This document shows positions 1 through 7,561 of a stretch of DNA of 30,847 nt, one piece after another. The first letter of the stretch is position 1. Each line of letters starts with the position of its first letter. The DNA comes from a virus, in the IMG/VR virus record IMGVR_UViG_3300036978_000118, positions 1 to 30,847 of that record; one strand, given 5' to 3'. A program made the position numbers and the translations under genes. The notes beneath the pieces were generated by a model, which saw only the letters and a list, made by a program, of their open reading frames with translations, was not told the DNA's origin and made no database searches.

Positions 1-448
1 ATGAGCAGTTTTGAATGTACTGAACACACTCCTCAAAATTATTAGTGGTGATCCATGGAACCATTCCTATACACATATCACCGAATCGAACATCTGTTGG
101 CTCTTCATATATTGATATGTTTGGGTATCCAGCAGAGAATAATTCCTTAATTGAATTAATCTCATTTGAGTTTTTGAAAAACACATCATGGTTTCCAAGA
201 ATAATATGCATATGTATGCCATTCTTTTGGAACATATCAATGAACCGAGTTCTCACTTGGGAAAGTGTGTTAAAATTAACATACTTTCGTCTATCTAGCA
301 GATCTCCTAGATGGATAACCTGTTTGATATTGTGTTCTTCCAGATATGGGAAGAATTGATTTTCAAAATACTCAAGTGAGTAGTTGAGAAAGTGTGGGGA
401 GTCATTTCTGATCCCGAAATGCGTATCACCTATGATTGCGATTTTAAT
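1..448 (-). CDS. 47: gp47-like recombination endonuclease subunit (Mre11 family), partial at the left edge
   Basis: Only the N-terminal 149 or so residues are present; the gene runs off the left edge. The translation begins (M)KIAIIGDTHFG and then shows GDLLDRR and GNHD, three metal-binding motifs of the calcineurin-like phosphoesterase (Mre11/SbcD) family in the right order and spacing. T4 gp47 begins MKI-LxLGDxHLG in the same way. In T4, gp47 pairs with gp46 to resect DNA ends for recombination-dependent replication and host DNA breakdown. The frame has no ATG, GTG or TTG near its start. A TGA lies two codons upstream of an ATT at 448-446, and this ATT sits exactly where the family Met belongs, with a purine-rich AAAGGATAGGTG just upstream. 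I therefore take ATT (AUU) as the start. The gene follows gp55 by about 20 bases and is probably co-transcribed with it. The family is certain; the start is inferred. Confidence 0.88.
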   Translation of the reverse strand, partial: MKIAIIGDTHFGIRNDSPHFLNYSLEYFENQFFPYLEEHNIKQVIHLGDLLDRRKYVNFNTLSQVRTRFIDMFQKNGIHMHIILGNHDVFFKNSNEINSIKELFSAGYPNISIYEEPTDVRFGDMCIGMVPWITTNNFEECVQYIQNCS

Positions 449-467
449 AAGTCACCTATCCTTTGAA

Positions 468-1040
468 TTATTTCTTAGTTTTCTTTATTTTCTTTTCTTT
501 ATTGAGTTTTGCCTTTTCCTTTAAAGACATCTTCTCTATATCATGTTCTGATAAAAAGAATGTGTTCTGCAAAAACTCAGTAAAGGTAGAAGATCCTTGG
601 TTGTGTTTCAGCCAGTCAACAAATTTACCATCAACATCATTCATCTGAATACACTTGTACTTGATATATGATTGCTTCTTCTCTCTCTCTATTCGACGAA
701 GGAAAGCATAATAAATTATTTGAGTGAAATATGAGAATGGGTTGCTTGACTTTTCTGGATCAAAGTTATGGGCGTATGATATACAATTTTCTATACCATC
801 CCCAACCATATCCTCTTTGAATGGATAATTGATGAAATTTGGTCTGTTTGACAGGTTTTCTGCAATAAGGATAAAGGCTCTTGCTATAGCATCAGAGACG
901 GGTGGCTTTGCATTCCCCTTCTTCTCTGCTTTTATTACATCCTTCTTCCATTCGGTCATCCACTCCAAGAAGTCCTTATTATTTACATAATGTTTGATGA
1001 CCTTGGTTGGTTTAGTTGGTTTTTCTATATCTTCTTCCAT
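468..1040 (-). CDS. 55: Late-transcription sigma factor gp55
   Basis: A 190-residue protein matching the T4-superfamily sigma factor that directs host RNA polymerase to late promoters. The diagnostic core lies at about residues 67-130: NFINYPFKEDMVGDGIENC, then NFDPEKSSNPFSYFTQIIYYAFLRRIEREKKQ. This is the sigma region-2-like segment (core binding and -10 melting) shared by marine T4-like phages. The C-terminus is very basic (KLNKEKKIKKTKK), and the N-terminal segment with YVNNKDFLEWM is typical of the marine versions. No Shine-Dalgarno sequence precedes the ATG; instead a sigma70-type promoter ends 7 bases upstream, so the message may be leaderless. This is consistent with host-type expression before late transcription starts, while the TATAAATA boxes elsewhere in the window would be targets of gp55. 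It lies between the 241-residue unknown gene and gp47. Confidence 0.92.
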   Translation of the reverse strand: MEEDIEKPTKPTKVIKHYVNNKDFLEWMTEWKKDVIKAEKKGNAKPPVSDAIARAFILIAENLSNRPNFINYPFKEDMVGDGIENCISYAHNFDPEKSSNPFSYFTQIIYYAFLRRIEREKKQSYIKYKCIQMNDVDGKFVDWLKHNQGSSTFTEFLQNTFFLSEHDIEKMSLKEKAKLNKEKKIKKTKK

Positions 1041-1047
1041 ATGAATC

Positions 1048-1076
1048 AGTATATCACAAATTTAAGAATCTTTCAA
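1048..1076 (-). promoter_or_regulatory. Sigma70-type promoter for gp55
   Basis: On the minus strand, TTGAAA (1076-1071) is followed by exactly 17 bases and then TATACT (1053-1048). TGA precedes the -10 box, giving an extended -10. The predicted transcription start is at or one base before the gp55 ATG at 1040. This is a near-consensus host housekeeping promoter, unlike the TATAAATA boxes in front of the structural genes. Confidence 0.7.
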
Positions 1077-1088
1077 GTTTTTACTTGA
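1073..1088. promoter_or_regulatory. Inverted repeat overlapping the gp55 -35 box (candidate operator)
   Basis: TCAAGT-AAAA-ACTTGA on the minus strand is a perfect 6-base inverted repeat around a 4-base centre. Its promoter-proximal arm overlaps the first bases of the TTGAAA -35 element. The placement suggests a binding site for a repressor or activator of gp55. No regulator is identifiable in the window, and a short AT-rich repeat could arise by chance. Confidence 0.35.
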
Positions 1089-1154
1089 CAGTTTTTTAGG
1101 GTGTCTGTATAATCACTTGTGTGGAGTATAAAGGGAAAAGATAAAGGTCCTCAT

Positions 1155-1178
1155 ATTACTCTGAGTATACTCAGTAAT
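1155..1178. repeat. Palindrome at the 3' end of the 241-residue gene
   Basis: CTGAGTATACTCAG (1161-1174) is a perfect 14-base palindrome. After a 2-base bulge the arms extend by 4 more pairs (ATTA/TAAT). It overlaps the TGA stop of the gene at 1171-1896. On the minus strand no U-run follows, so it is not a standard intrinsic terminator; it may be an mRNA-end hairpin or a protein site. The rest of the 130-base gap to gp55 holds the gp55 promoter and operator-like repeat. Confidence 0.4.
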
Positions 1179-1896
1179 CATCTGACTTAGGATCTGGATT
1201 CCAATCAGAGAATTTACTTCCAAAATCTTCTCTCTTCTTCTCATCCCCTGTAAACTTATTGGACTTTTTCACTTCTTCTATTATAGTCTGAAGTTGTTCT
1301 GGGTCAAGTACCCCTGAAGTAATTAAATTCATTATTGCTTCTGGTGGGATTATCATAGAGAGATAAACCATTGGTCTATCCTTTAGCTCATCAGGTAACA
1401 TTTTAGACATGTCATCTAGGCCCATATCCTCAATATTGTTCCTTTGAGGTTGGGTTGGAAGTTTAGTTCTCTTACCCTTCTTGCTTGGCTTTGGTCTTTT
1501 ATCAACAAAGTCTGGGGATCCCATTATATTTTTCATCAACTCATCAAATGTCATATTAAATTGATCTTGATCTTCTGGATTTTTTGATTCCAAATCAACG
1601 AATAAAGAATCAATTTCTTCTTCTCTTTTCAGTTCCAGTTCATACATCTTAATTGTCTTTTTAGTTGGTTCAGATATGAACGTCACTTGAGTTGGATGAA
1701 TTATTGATTCCTTCACAACAGATCGAATAAGCCAATCCTTTAATGTTGTGACATCATATGGCTGACCTCTAGGATCCATAATTGTGGTGGTTCTAAACAC
1801 CATAGGTCTTTTTATGACATATGATCCGTCTTCTAGTTTTGACGTGTCTCCGATTAACTCTTCTCCACCTGCTAGTTTAATTAGTTGGTAATTCAT
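1171..1896 (-). CDS. Unknown protein between uvsW and gp55
   Basis: I do not recognise a named family. The first 90 or so residues look beta-rich (MNYQLIKLAGGEELIGDTS, then KRPMVFRTTTI and a DWLIRS motif) and could be a small Sm-like or SH3-like barrel. A charged linker rich in Lys, Pro and Asp follows at about residues 95-175. A conserved-looking C-terminal segment then reads YLSMIIPPEAIMNLITSGVLDP, and the tail is acidic. Proteins with this layout occur next to uvsW and gp55 in marine T4-like phages as uncharacterised genes, as far as I recall. It starts with ATG after TTAGGAGAGTC, a good ribosome site, and overlaps the end of uvsW by 4 bases, so the two are translationally coupled. The context (recombination plus late sigma) suggests a role in DNA metabolism or late transcription, but nothing in the sequence proves it. 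Confidence 0.75.
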   Translation of the reverse strand: MNYQLIKLAGGEELIGDTSKLEDGSYVIKRPMVFRTTTIMDPRGQPYDVTTLKDWLIRSVVKESIIHPTQVTFISEPTKKTIKMYELELKREEEIDSLFVDLESKNPEDQDQFNMTFDELMKNIMGSPDFVDKRPKPSKKGKRTKLPTQPQRNNIEDMGLDDMSKMLPDELKDRPMVYLSMIIPPEAIMNLITSGVLDPEQLQTIIEEVKKSNKFTGDEKKREDFGSKFSDWNPDPKSDDY

Positions 1897-3368
1897 GACT
1901 CTCCTAATTTAATATTTAATATTTTGTAGCTAAACTTCTCATTATTATATATGGATATACGCTCATCCATATGTCTCAGAGTGTGATTTCTGTAGGACTT
2001 GTGGTGTAAATCATCACCTATATCGTATACCACAACACTATCCTTGGTCTCAGACTTTCTCAGACCTCTTCCAATGGACTGTAGAACCCGTACAACGGAC
2101 TTTGATGGAGAGGCGAATATAATGGCATTTATGTTCTTGATGCTTATACCAGTGCTGCACGTGCCATAGGAAGCGACCAGGACGCTGTTGGTGTGTTTGT
2201 TTACCAACTTTCGTATACTTTCTCGTTGATCTACATCAGTTTTCCCACATATCATAAACACATCCTTTTTATTCTTACTCTTTATATTCTCAAAAAGAGG
2301 GATTCCATGTCTCTCTACAAAGTTGAACAGAACCAGAACATTACCCTTTATACTATTTGCCAGATTTGAAATAAAGTCATTCCGCAGTTTATTTGATATC
2401 AACCATTCAATTTCATCTACGTATTTGGCTTTTCTTATGATAGAATAATCTTGTGGATTATACTTTAGAAGGATATTCTTAATTGTTAGATTGGATAAAA
2501 TATTATTATCCATCAAAGTTTTTGTGGTGGTAACTGAATATACTCTACCAAATAACCCCTCAACTATTAATTTATTCGACTGTGTGTTATCTAATGTTCC
2601 TGTAGTGCCTACTCTGTATGGAGTATTCTTCATCTTTCGGATAAGAGTTACAAGAGACTTGCTAGCATATAGATGACACTCATCTCCAAACACACCATCA
2701 AATGAATCAAAAAATGATTCTCCCTCACGGAATATACTTTGCCAAGTTGAAATTACTATTTTCTTAGATGTTTCTTTTTCTTTACCAGCAAATATTGTAT
2801 GCATCTGTCTTATAAGATTAATATCTCTGTTACTATAATCAACAAAATCATTAAATAACTGGGTAACAAGACTTGTTGTAGGAACAACTATTAAATATCT
2901 TTTATCATTATGTTCAAGTAAATATCTCAAACACAAATAAATTATCAAAGACTTACCACTTCCAGTAGGAGATAGAAGTAATATCCTCTTCTTCTGTATT
3001 GCGTTTATTACGGCCTTTATTTGATAATCATGTGGAATAAGTGGTTTCTTATCTGAGTATATTTTTTGATTTGATATCCATGTTGTGATACTCTCAGCAG
3101 TTGCTGAATCATTGTTAAAATTTTTAGTTGTAAATTTATAATTTCTATCAGATAAGAATTTTTCAATATACGAAGATAGACCAGCATATATTGTTCGACT
3201 GGCAAGATTAAACAATCGTATTTTTCCATCCCACCTTTTTGCTCTGAAAGATGGAACAAACTCATGATTTGGAACCTTGAATGTGAAAAACTGAGAAAGT
3301 TCTTTGGCGACATCGTCATCACAATGCACCTTTAACATACTTTCATTTAGTTTTTCGATCTCTATCAT
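1893..3368 (-). CDS. uvsW: UvsW-like ATP-dependent DNA/RNA helicase
   Basis: A superfamily 2 helicase of 491 residues. The N-terminal domain matches T4 UvsW (FTF...F.P.FR...WDGKIRLFN at about residues 28-54). It is followed by PTGSGKS (134-140, Walker A), DECH (229-232, Walker B, the same variant as in T4), TTGT (255-258, motif III) and QSIGRGLRK (430-438, motif VI with arginine fingers). In T4, UvsW unwinds branched recombination intermediates and R-loops and switches replication from origin-dependent to recombination-dependent mode. An upstream TTG at 3395 would add 9 residues. I chose the ATG at 3368 because it overlaps the uvsY stop as ATGA, the usual coupling, and gives the family-like N-terminus. 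It forms a tight cluster with uvsY upstream and the 241-residue gene downstream. Confidence 0.95.
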   Translation of the reverse strand: MIEIEKLNESMLKVHCDDDVAKELSQFFTFKVPNHEFVPSFRAKRWDGKIRLFNLASRTIYAGLSSYIEKFLSDRNYKFTTKNFNNDSATAESITTWISNQKIYSDKKPLIPHDYQIKAVINAIQKKRILLLSPTGSGKSLIIYLCLRYLLEHNDKRYLIVVPTTSLVTQLFNDFVDYSNRDINLIRQMHTIFAGKEKETSKKIVISTWQSIFREGESFFDSFDGVFGDECHLYASKSLVTLIRKMKNTPYRVGTTGTLDNTQSNKLIVEGLFGRVYSVTTTKTLMDNNILSNLTIKNILLKYNPQDYSIIRKAKYVDEIEWLISNKLRNDFISNLANSIKGNVLVLFNFVERHGIPLFENIKSKNKKDVFMICGKTDVDQRESIRKLVNKHTNSVLVASYGTCSTGISIKNINAIIFASPSKSVVRVLQSIGRGLRKSETKDSVVVYDIGDDLHHKSYRNHTLRHMDERISIYNNEKFSYKILNIKLGES

Positions 3369-3802
3369 GAAATTCCTTGAGTAAACTTGATCCAATCTAG
3401 AGCAGATTTAATACTCCATGCTCTATTCCCCATCAATTTAACAACATTCTCAAGATAGTTAACCTTTTCTCTTTGCTGTTTAATCTTTAAAAGTTTAGAA
3501 GAGTATTCTGGATCAGAATCTATAAATCTTTCTGCATCTTGTTTAAGAATAGCAAGATCGAATTGATCCCATCCATGATGCTTCAGCTGTTCTATACTCA
3601 TTTTACCAGTGTAATAGAGCCACTTATCTTTTTCTAGAATAGTGATATATGACTCAAGTGAGTGTAATATATTTTTCTCATCTACTAAGAAGCAGAGACA
3701 TTTGTTGTGAAGTTGTGGAGAACGAAGAGATTCTTTACCAAGTTCCGTGGAATCTATGGATAGATCTTCCTCGACCATTATCTTAATTTCATTTAAATTC
3801 AT
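3365..3802 (-). CDS. uvsY: UvsY-like recombination mediator
   Basis: A 145-residue protein with the features of T4 UvsY (137 residues): an early IDSTEL motif, a central KWLYYTGKMS segment, and a helical C-terminal half (about residues 85-140) with KQQREKVNYLENVVK and a NRAWSIKSALDWIKF motif. UvsY loads the UvsX recombinase onto gp32-coated single-stranded DNA and forms a ring; the C-terminal helices make the oligomer. The neighbours support the call, since uvsW follows with a 4-base overlap and gp3 precedes by 6 bases, the order seen in marine T4-like phages. There is no clear Shine-Dalgarno sequence before the ATG, so translation is probably coupled to gp3. UvsX itself is not in the window. 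Confidence 0.85.
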   Translation of the reverse strand: MNLNEIKIMVEEDLSIDSTELGKESLRSPQLHNKCLCFLVDEKNILHSLESYITILEKDKWLYYTGKMSIEQLKHHGWDQFDLAILKQDAERFIDSDPEYSSKLLKIKQQREKVNYLENVVKLMGNRAWSIKSALDWIKFTQGIS

Positions 3803-3808
3803 AATATA

Positions 3809-4366
3809 TCAGGAAATTGTTTCGGCATTGAAATGCGAATATGTGAAATTCACAGATGCAATTATATTGTCTGTATCTGGCATTGTCGAATCAAAATCAA
3901 GCCCACTTAAATAGTTTGGAAACACATCGTAAAAAGTAAAACGCAGTATTGGTCTATAGGCATTATTCAATACTATAAGTGAAGCATCACATACCTTTTG
4001 CTTCTCTTTTAATATTTCAACATAAGTTCCATATAGAGTTATATCTTTAATCCAGTTAAATATCTCTAACCAGTTGGCAACATTCTCATCAACAGCAAAT
4101 CCTATCTGTAGATCCTCAAGATTTACAGATGTTCCTGGTCTTTGCATCTGTACGGCCTGTGGAACTGCCTGAATAGATACACCAGTTGTTACTGATGGAA
4201 TATTTGCCCTCTGGCAGTAGTATGTCATTGTAGGCGTTCTATTCAATATAAAAATAAATTTATTATTTGTTAAGAAATTAGTTGTTAATGGCTGAAAGTT
4301 TGCATCTGTGAGAAAATCACCAGGCAAATATTCCTTAACTGAATCTGGTATGTTGTTAAAGCCCAT
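3809..4366 (-). CDS. 3: gp3-like tail completion / sheath stabiliser protein
   Basis: About 185 residues. The pattern matches T4 gp3: an early F-x-L-N-R segment, a block on cysteine-bearing strands ending in IPSVTTGVS, then MQRPGTSVNLEDLQIGFAVDENVANWLEIFNWI (T4 has RPGV...DPL.VRFIVDEELKSW...YEWM), a segment with ILRFTFYDVFPNYLSGLDF, and a final strand NFTYSHF. gp3 caps the tail tube and helps tail-to-head joining; the fold is related to tail-tube proteins. A longer reading from a TTG at 4408 is open, but it would start inside the gp23 terminator hairpin and span a late promoter. The ATG at 4366 (MGFNNIP) is therefore preferred. No Shine-Dalgarno sequence precedes it, and the predicted late transcript starts on the ATG itself. 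It sits between gp23 and uvsY. Confidence 0.78.
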   Translation of the reverse strand: MGFNNIPDSVKEYLPGDFLTDANFQPLTTNFLTNNKFIFILNRTPTMTYYCQRANIPSVTTGVSIQAVPQAVQMQRPGTSVNLEDLQIGFAVDENVANWLEIFNWIKDITLYGTYVEILKEKQKVCDASLIVLNNAYRPILRFTFYDVFPNYLSGLDFDSTMPDTDNIIASVNFTYSHFNAETIS

Positions 4367-4371
4367 ATTAG

Positions 4372-4379
4372 TATTTATA
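4372..4379 (-). promoter_or_regulatory. Late promoter (exact TATAAATA) for gp3
   Basis: An exact match on the minus strand to the T4 late promoter box. In T4 this box covers -13 to -6. Here that places +1 on the A of the gp3 ATG (TATAAATA-CTAAT-ATG), giving a leaderless message. It lies directly after the gp23 terminator. Confidence 0.75.
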
Positions 4380-4380
4380 T

Positions 4381-4418
4381 AAAGAAACAGGGAGCTGACT
4401 TTCGTCAACCCCCTGTTT
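4381..4418 (-). terminator. Intrinsic terminator after gp23
   Basis: On the minus strand, AAACAGGGGGTTGAC pairs along all 15 positions (two are G-U) with GTCAGCTCCCTGTTT across a GAAA tetraloop, followed by CTTTATAT. The stem lies 20 bases past the gp23 stop. The U-run is short, so it could also be a stability hairpin for the abundant capsid mRNA. The gp3 late promoter begins immediately after it. Confidence 0.8.
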
Positions 4419-4440
4419 TATTCAGACTATCTAGGCTAGA

Positions 4441-5859
4441 TTATGAATCGTTACCGTGAAGACTTGTGACGCGAAGCAGACGGTAGTAGGTGTTCTTACC
4501 ATCACCGAGACCGACGTTTGCCTCTCGACCACCAGCAAAAGGATTCGCAACCATGCCGTAGCGGGTCTTGAAACCAATCTTTGGTTGGAAGGTGTTTTCA
4601 CCGACCGCACGTACCATTTGAAGCGGAACGTATGGGCAGTAGAACATACCAGCATCGTATGGGGATTGACCCTTATAACCGACACAGACAAAATCAACAC
4701 CAGCAGGAACGAACGGATCAATAAAGACCTTGTACTTGCCATTGAGAACGCCTGCGAAGACGTTACCAGTATCATCAACGTTGAGTTGATTGTTTAGTGC
4801 TGGTGAGAGGTTTAGGAATCCACCCATTGCGAGTGCAGATGCAACATCTGACGAGCATAGGATGAAGTTACCCTTACCACGACGAGTTTCCTTTGAGATC
4901 TGGTTGGCTTCACGTTCAATTTGGAACATGAGACCACGGAATCGTTCTGCACTCCAACGACCATCTGAATCGCTGATAAGATCGTAGTTACCAGCAGTGG
5001 TGAGATCAGCATGTTGTCCACCGGCCTTGGCAGAAGCATAGACTGCGCGGATGATTTCTCGGTTGATTTCGTTAAGAATTTCAACTGAGAGAATGTTTGC
5101 GAGTTCTGACTCTGCGTCGAGACCGTGTACGGCCTTGAGATCTTGTGCAAGTTCTGTGGTGTATTCGGCCTTGAGAGCGCGAGTACGAGCTTCTACAGCA
5201 ACACGTTCGATGCTGAAGGCCATTTCACGGAAACCTGTTGCAACACCTCCACTGGATGCCAGTGATGAAGCAGTAGAAAGATTTTCTGCACTACCAGTCA
5301 AGAATCCACGGAAGAAGTTAAACTGTCCTGCACGGTTGGCTCCTGAAGTCCATGTAGTGGCTCCTGCAACAGGATTAGAGTATGTATAGCCAGTAATGCC
5401 AGCAGCAGCATCAGCTCCACCACCAGTATTACCACAAGCACCTGCGAAGGATGCAACGGCTTCGTCAAACATGGCCTCTGGGCCAGTCTGTGAATCGTAG
5501 CGAGCTCGCATTGCAAAGATAAGTCCTGTTGGTGCGGTCATTGGCTGAACGCCAGCGACATCGTAGGCAACAATGTTTGGCATTGCTCTACGAACAAGTG
5601 AGATAAGAATTGGATCATATCCTGCCAATGCTCCTGCTGTTCCGACTTGAGCCGCAGCAAAATTGCCACCCATTGCGTTGGTTGGGGCCTCGTAAAGCAT
5701 TCCTGATTGCTCACGAAGTGCTCGGCTCTGGTTCTCAAGAAGAACAGCGGTTGTTCTCTTGCGGTGAAGTTCATCAATCTTTGGAAGATCGTTGTGGTCG
5801 AGAATTGCCGACCACTTCTCTGTTAGCAAATCGTAAGGTGTAGTGTTGTTAAAATCCAT
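4441..5859 (-). CDS. 23: Major capsid protein gp23
   Basis: A 472-residue HK97-fold capsid protein of the T4 gp23 family, somewhat shorter than T4's 521. Recognisable segments are PILISLVRRAMPNIVAYD (about 83-100), GVQPMTAPTGLIFAMRARY, MAFSIERVAVEARTRALKAEY with TTELAQDLKAVHGLDAESEL, RRGKGNFILCSSDVASAL, and near the end PLQMVRAVGENTFQPKIGFK and TRYGM. A probable prohead-protease site is LYE|A at residues 55-58, matching the gp21 rule of L/I-x-E before a small residue; cleavage would remove a 57-residue propeptide (65 in T4). The start is ATG after TTAGGAGAAAGAGACAA, a strong ribosome site about 20 bases below an exact TATAAATA box. The gene is more GC-rich than its neighbours, as expected for a highly expressed protein. 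A terminator follows it. Confidence 0.98.
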   Translation of the reverse strand: MDFNNTTPYDLLTEKWSAILDHNDLPKIDELHRKRTTAVLLENQSRALREQSGMLYEAPTNAMGGNFAAAQVGTAGALAGYDPILISLVRRAMPNIVAYDVAGVQPMTAPTGLIFAMRARYDSQTGPEAMFDEAVASFAGACGNTGGGADAAAGITGYTYSNPVAGATTWTSGANRAGQFNFFRGFLTGSAENLSTASSLASSGGVATGFREMAFSIERVAVEARTRALKAEYTTELAQDLKAVHGLDAESELANILSVEILNEINREIIRAVYASAKAGGQHADLTTAGNYDLISDSDGRWSAERFRGLMFQIEREANQISKETRRGKGNFILCSSDVASALAMGGFLNLSPALNNQLNVDDTGNVFAGVLNGKYKVFIDPFVPAGVDFVCVGYKGQSPYDAGMFYCPYVPLQMVRAVGENTFQPKIGFKTRYGMVANPFAGGREANVGLGDGKNTYYRLLRVTSLHGNDS

Positions 5860-5880
5860 TTGTCTCTTTCTCCTAATTTT

Positions 5881-5888
5881 TATTTATA
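5881..5888 (-). promoter_or_regulatory. Late promoter (exact TATAAATA) for gp23
   Basis: An exact late box in the 40-base gap between gp22 and gp23. The predicted start near 5875 gives a leader of about 16 bases that contains the AGGAG ribosome site of gp23. Together with the terminator after gp23 this makes the capsid gene its own late transcription unit. Confidence 0.85.
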
Positions 5889-5899
5889 TAACTTGTAAT

Positions 5900-6850
5900 T
5901 TACAGTGAGGGTTTATTGTTTGTTAACTTTAGTTGAGCCGATAGGGTACGCACATATGCGTCCATTTCTGAACTATTATCGATTATTGGTCTAGTACTGG
6001 ATGAAACACTTTCTCCCAGAACAGTTGATGTGGTGTATGGAACAGTTTCTGTAACGGTTCCATTAAAGTATGAATCTCGGAGAACCTTGACCTTATCTCG
6101 ATATTGATCGATAGAGTCAAATTCAATTCCTTCTGCAAGGGAGGCCAACTTCTCAACTTCTGTATCTGCTAAACCCGAAGCTGCTTCAACGAAGACTTCG
6201 GCGCATTGGTGGGCAACAATTGTGTTCCTGAGATCGATATTTTCCTTGACAATTGAATTGATCTTTGATTCAAGTTCGCTGTTGGCTTCGAATAGTTCGT
6301 CAACAACATTATACTTTTCATCAGGGACATCAATGTAACTGTTCTCAAAGAGATCCTTGAGTCCGTAGATGAAGTTCTCGACGATCTCGTTCTTCATTCC
6401 GGTTTCAACGGCAAGGTTATTTTCAGTCATCCACTCTTCACAGACATAGGTGAGATACTTATCAACACCTTCGCTGATTACGGATACTGAGCGAGACACT
6501 TCGGCCTCTACCAATGTCTTTGCTGCTTCCAGCATAGACGCTTCGATTATTGCAATTTTTTCATTAATTGCGGCCTCAAAGATGGTGATGCATTTTTCCT
6601 GGAAGCTCTCAGAGAGTTCTTCACCCTCAAACAGAGCCGCAGCAAAGTCTGATACATCAAACTGAACATCCTCGGCAACAGGGGCCATTCCAGTTCGTGA
6701 ACCTGGTCGTAATGATGCTTGATTTGCAGCAGCATCACCATCACCAGCAACGACTGGTGCGTCCTGTGGCTCTACTCCGTTGGCGGCCATAGTCCCAGCA
6801 CCGTTTGCTGCAAAGACTGCTTTTTTCTTTAAAATCTTCTTAATATCCAT
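5900..6850 (-). CDS. 22: Prohead core scaffold gp22
   Basis: A 316-residue, strongly acidic and helical protein in the gp22 position between gp21 and gp23. After a Lys-rich start (MDIKKILKKKAVFA) and a low-complexity Ala/Gly segment come SDFAAALFEGEELSESFQEK, EAAINEKI, VDKYLTYVCEEWM, ENFIYGLKDLFENSYI and VPDEKYNVVDELFEANSELE, typical of marine T4-like gp22. It forms the internal scaffold for gp23 assembly and is later destroyed by gp21. Sites matching the gp21 rule are LFE|G, LFE|A, LAE|G and LGE|S. An ATG at 6862 would add four residues, but 6850 has GGAG six bases upstream and 6862 has no ribosome site, so I chose 6850. T4 gp22 is a little shorter (about 269). Confidence 0.9.
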   Translation of the reverse strand: MDIKKILKKKAVFAANGAGTMAANGVEPQDAPVVAGDGDAAANQASLRPGSRTGMAPVAEDVQFDVSDFAAALFEGEELSESFQEKCITIFEAAINEKIAIIEASMLEAAKTLVEAEVSRSVSVISEGVDKYLTYVCEEWMTENNLAVETGMKNEIVENFIYGLKDLFENSYIDVPDEKYNVVDELFEANSELESKINSIVKENIDLRNTIVAHQCAEVFVEAASGLADTEVEKLASLAEGIEFDSIDQYRDKVKVLRDSYFNGTVTETVPYTTSTVLGESVSSSTRPIIDNSSEMDAYVRTLSAQLKLTNNKPSL

Positions 6851-6872
6851 ATTATTCTCCATGTAACTATAT

Positions 6873-6880
6873 TATTTAGA
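6873..6880 (-). promoter_or_regulatory. Probable late promoter (TCTAAATA) for gp22
   Basis: One mismatch to TATAAATA. The predicted start near 6867 gives a leader of about 17 bases with GGAG before the ATG at 6850, which also argues for that start codon. Confidence 0.5.
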
Positions 6881-6899
6881 CAAACTAATGTTTTGACGG

Positions 6900-7544
6900 T
6901 TAGATAGACCGCAAGAAATCTTTAAATATTCTTGCGGCCGTTTCTTCTAATTTTTTACTAGACGTTTTTGAAATAATTTTATTGTGGGTATTTAACTGCT
7001 TTTCATCAAACATCCCATTCCACAACCACTCTCTGCCTTCACGCAGACCAACAACATAAGCGTCCTTTGCAGATGGATCAGAGACTATATCAACAGCAAT
7101 TAATTTATAATCCTCTTGAACCTGATTATATGCCCCAACATTCTTAAGTGAACCAGCACCTCTGGTTGAAACACCTATCTTTACACCCTCTTTGATAAGG
7201 GATTCAGCTATACTTCCCATAGGGGTAGATGTTAAAATCTTAGCCTTTCCGATGAAGTCGTTACCGGATTGCTCCAACCTAACGATTTTGTGGGAAACGC
7301 GAGATAAATCTATTTCCGCAGATGGGGGGTGATTTAATTCACCAAGGGCTCTGTTTTCTTTAATATAGTTGAGGTTGTAGTTGTATACTTCCCGTTGTAG
7401 GGTAGATACAGGATAAAATCTCTTGTTCTTATTAACAGAGTCTCCCTGAATATAGATTCCTTCAATGAATAGGGATTTCTTACCATCCTCGATGGACTCA
7501 GAAATCACACAATCTCCATCAAGGCTTTCTTTTATTAGAAGCAT
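6900..7544 (-). CDS. 21: Prohead core protease gp21
   Basis: A 214-residue protease of the T4 gp21 family (herpesvirus-protease-like fold). The N-terminal part has FIEGIYIQGDSVNKNKRFYP, then the ALGELNHP motif with the probable catalytic His72, SHKIVRLE, and VKIGVSTRGAG with the probable nucleophile Ser126. The His-Ser spacing (54) matches T4 (His85, Ser140). VDIVSDPSAKDAYVVGLREG follows. The enzyme degrades the core proteins (gp22, gp67/68) and trims gp23, making room for DNA and triggering maturation; it then digests itself. The start ATG follows AAGGAATTAAG. It sits 17 bases after the acidic core protein and 50 bases before gp22, all probably from the same late message. Confidence 0.95.
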   Translation of the reverse strand: MLLIKESLDGDCVISESIEDGKKSLFIEGIYIQGDSVNKNKRFYPVSTLQREVYNYNLNYIKENRALGELNHPPSAEIDLSRVSHKIVRLEQSGNDFIGKAKILTSTPMGSIAESLIKEGVKIGVSTRGAGSLKNVGAYNQVQEDYKLIAVDIVSDPSAKDAYVVGLREGREWLWNGMFDEKQLNTHNKIISKTSSKKLEETAARIFKDFLRSI

Positions 7545-7561
7545 TTTTCTTAATTCCTTTT

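Noticed and set aside
4366-4408. gp3 starting at 4408
   Set aside because: That start is a TTG within the gp23 terminator stem, and the extra residues would span the late promoter.
4456-5843. Several plus-strand open frames antisense to gp23
   Set aside because: They are shadows of the GC-richer capsid gene. They have no ribosome sites, no protein-like composition and no promoter.
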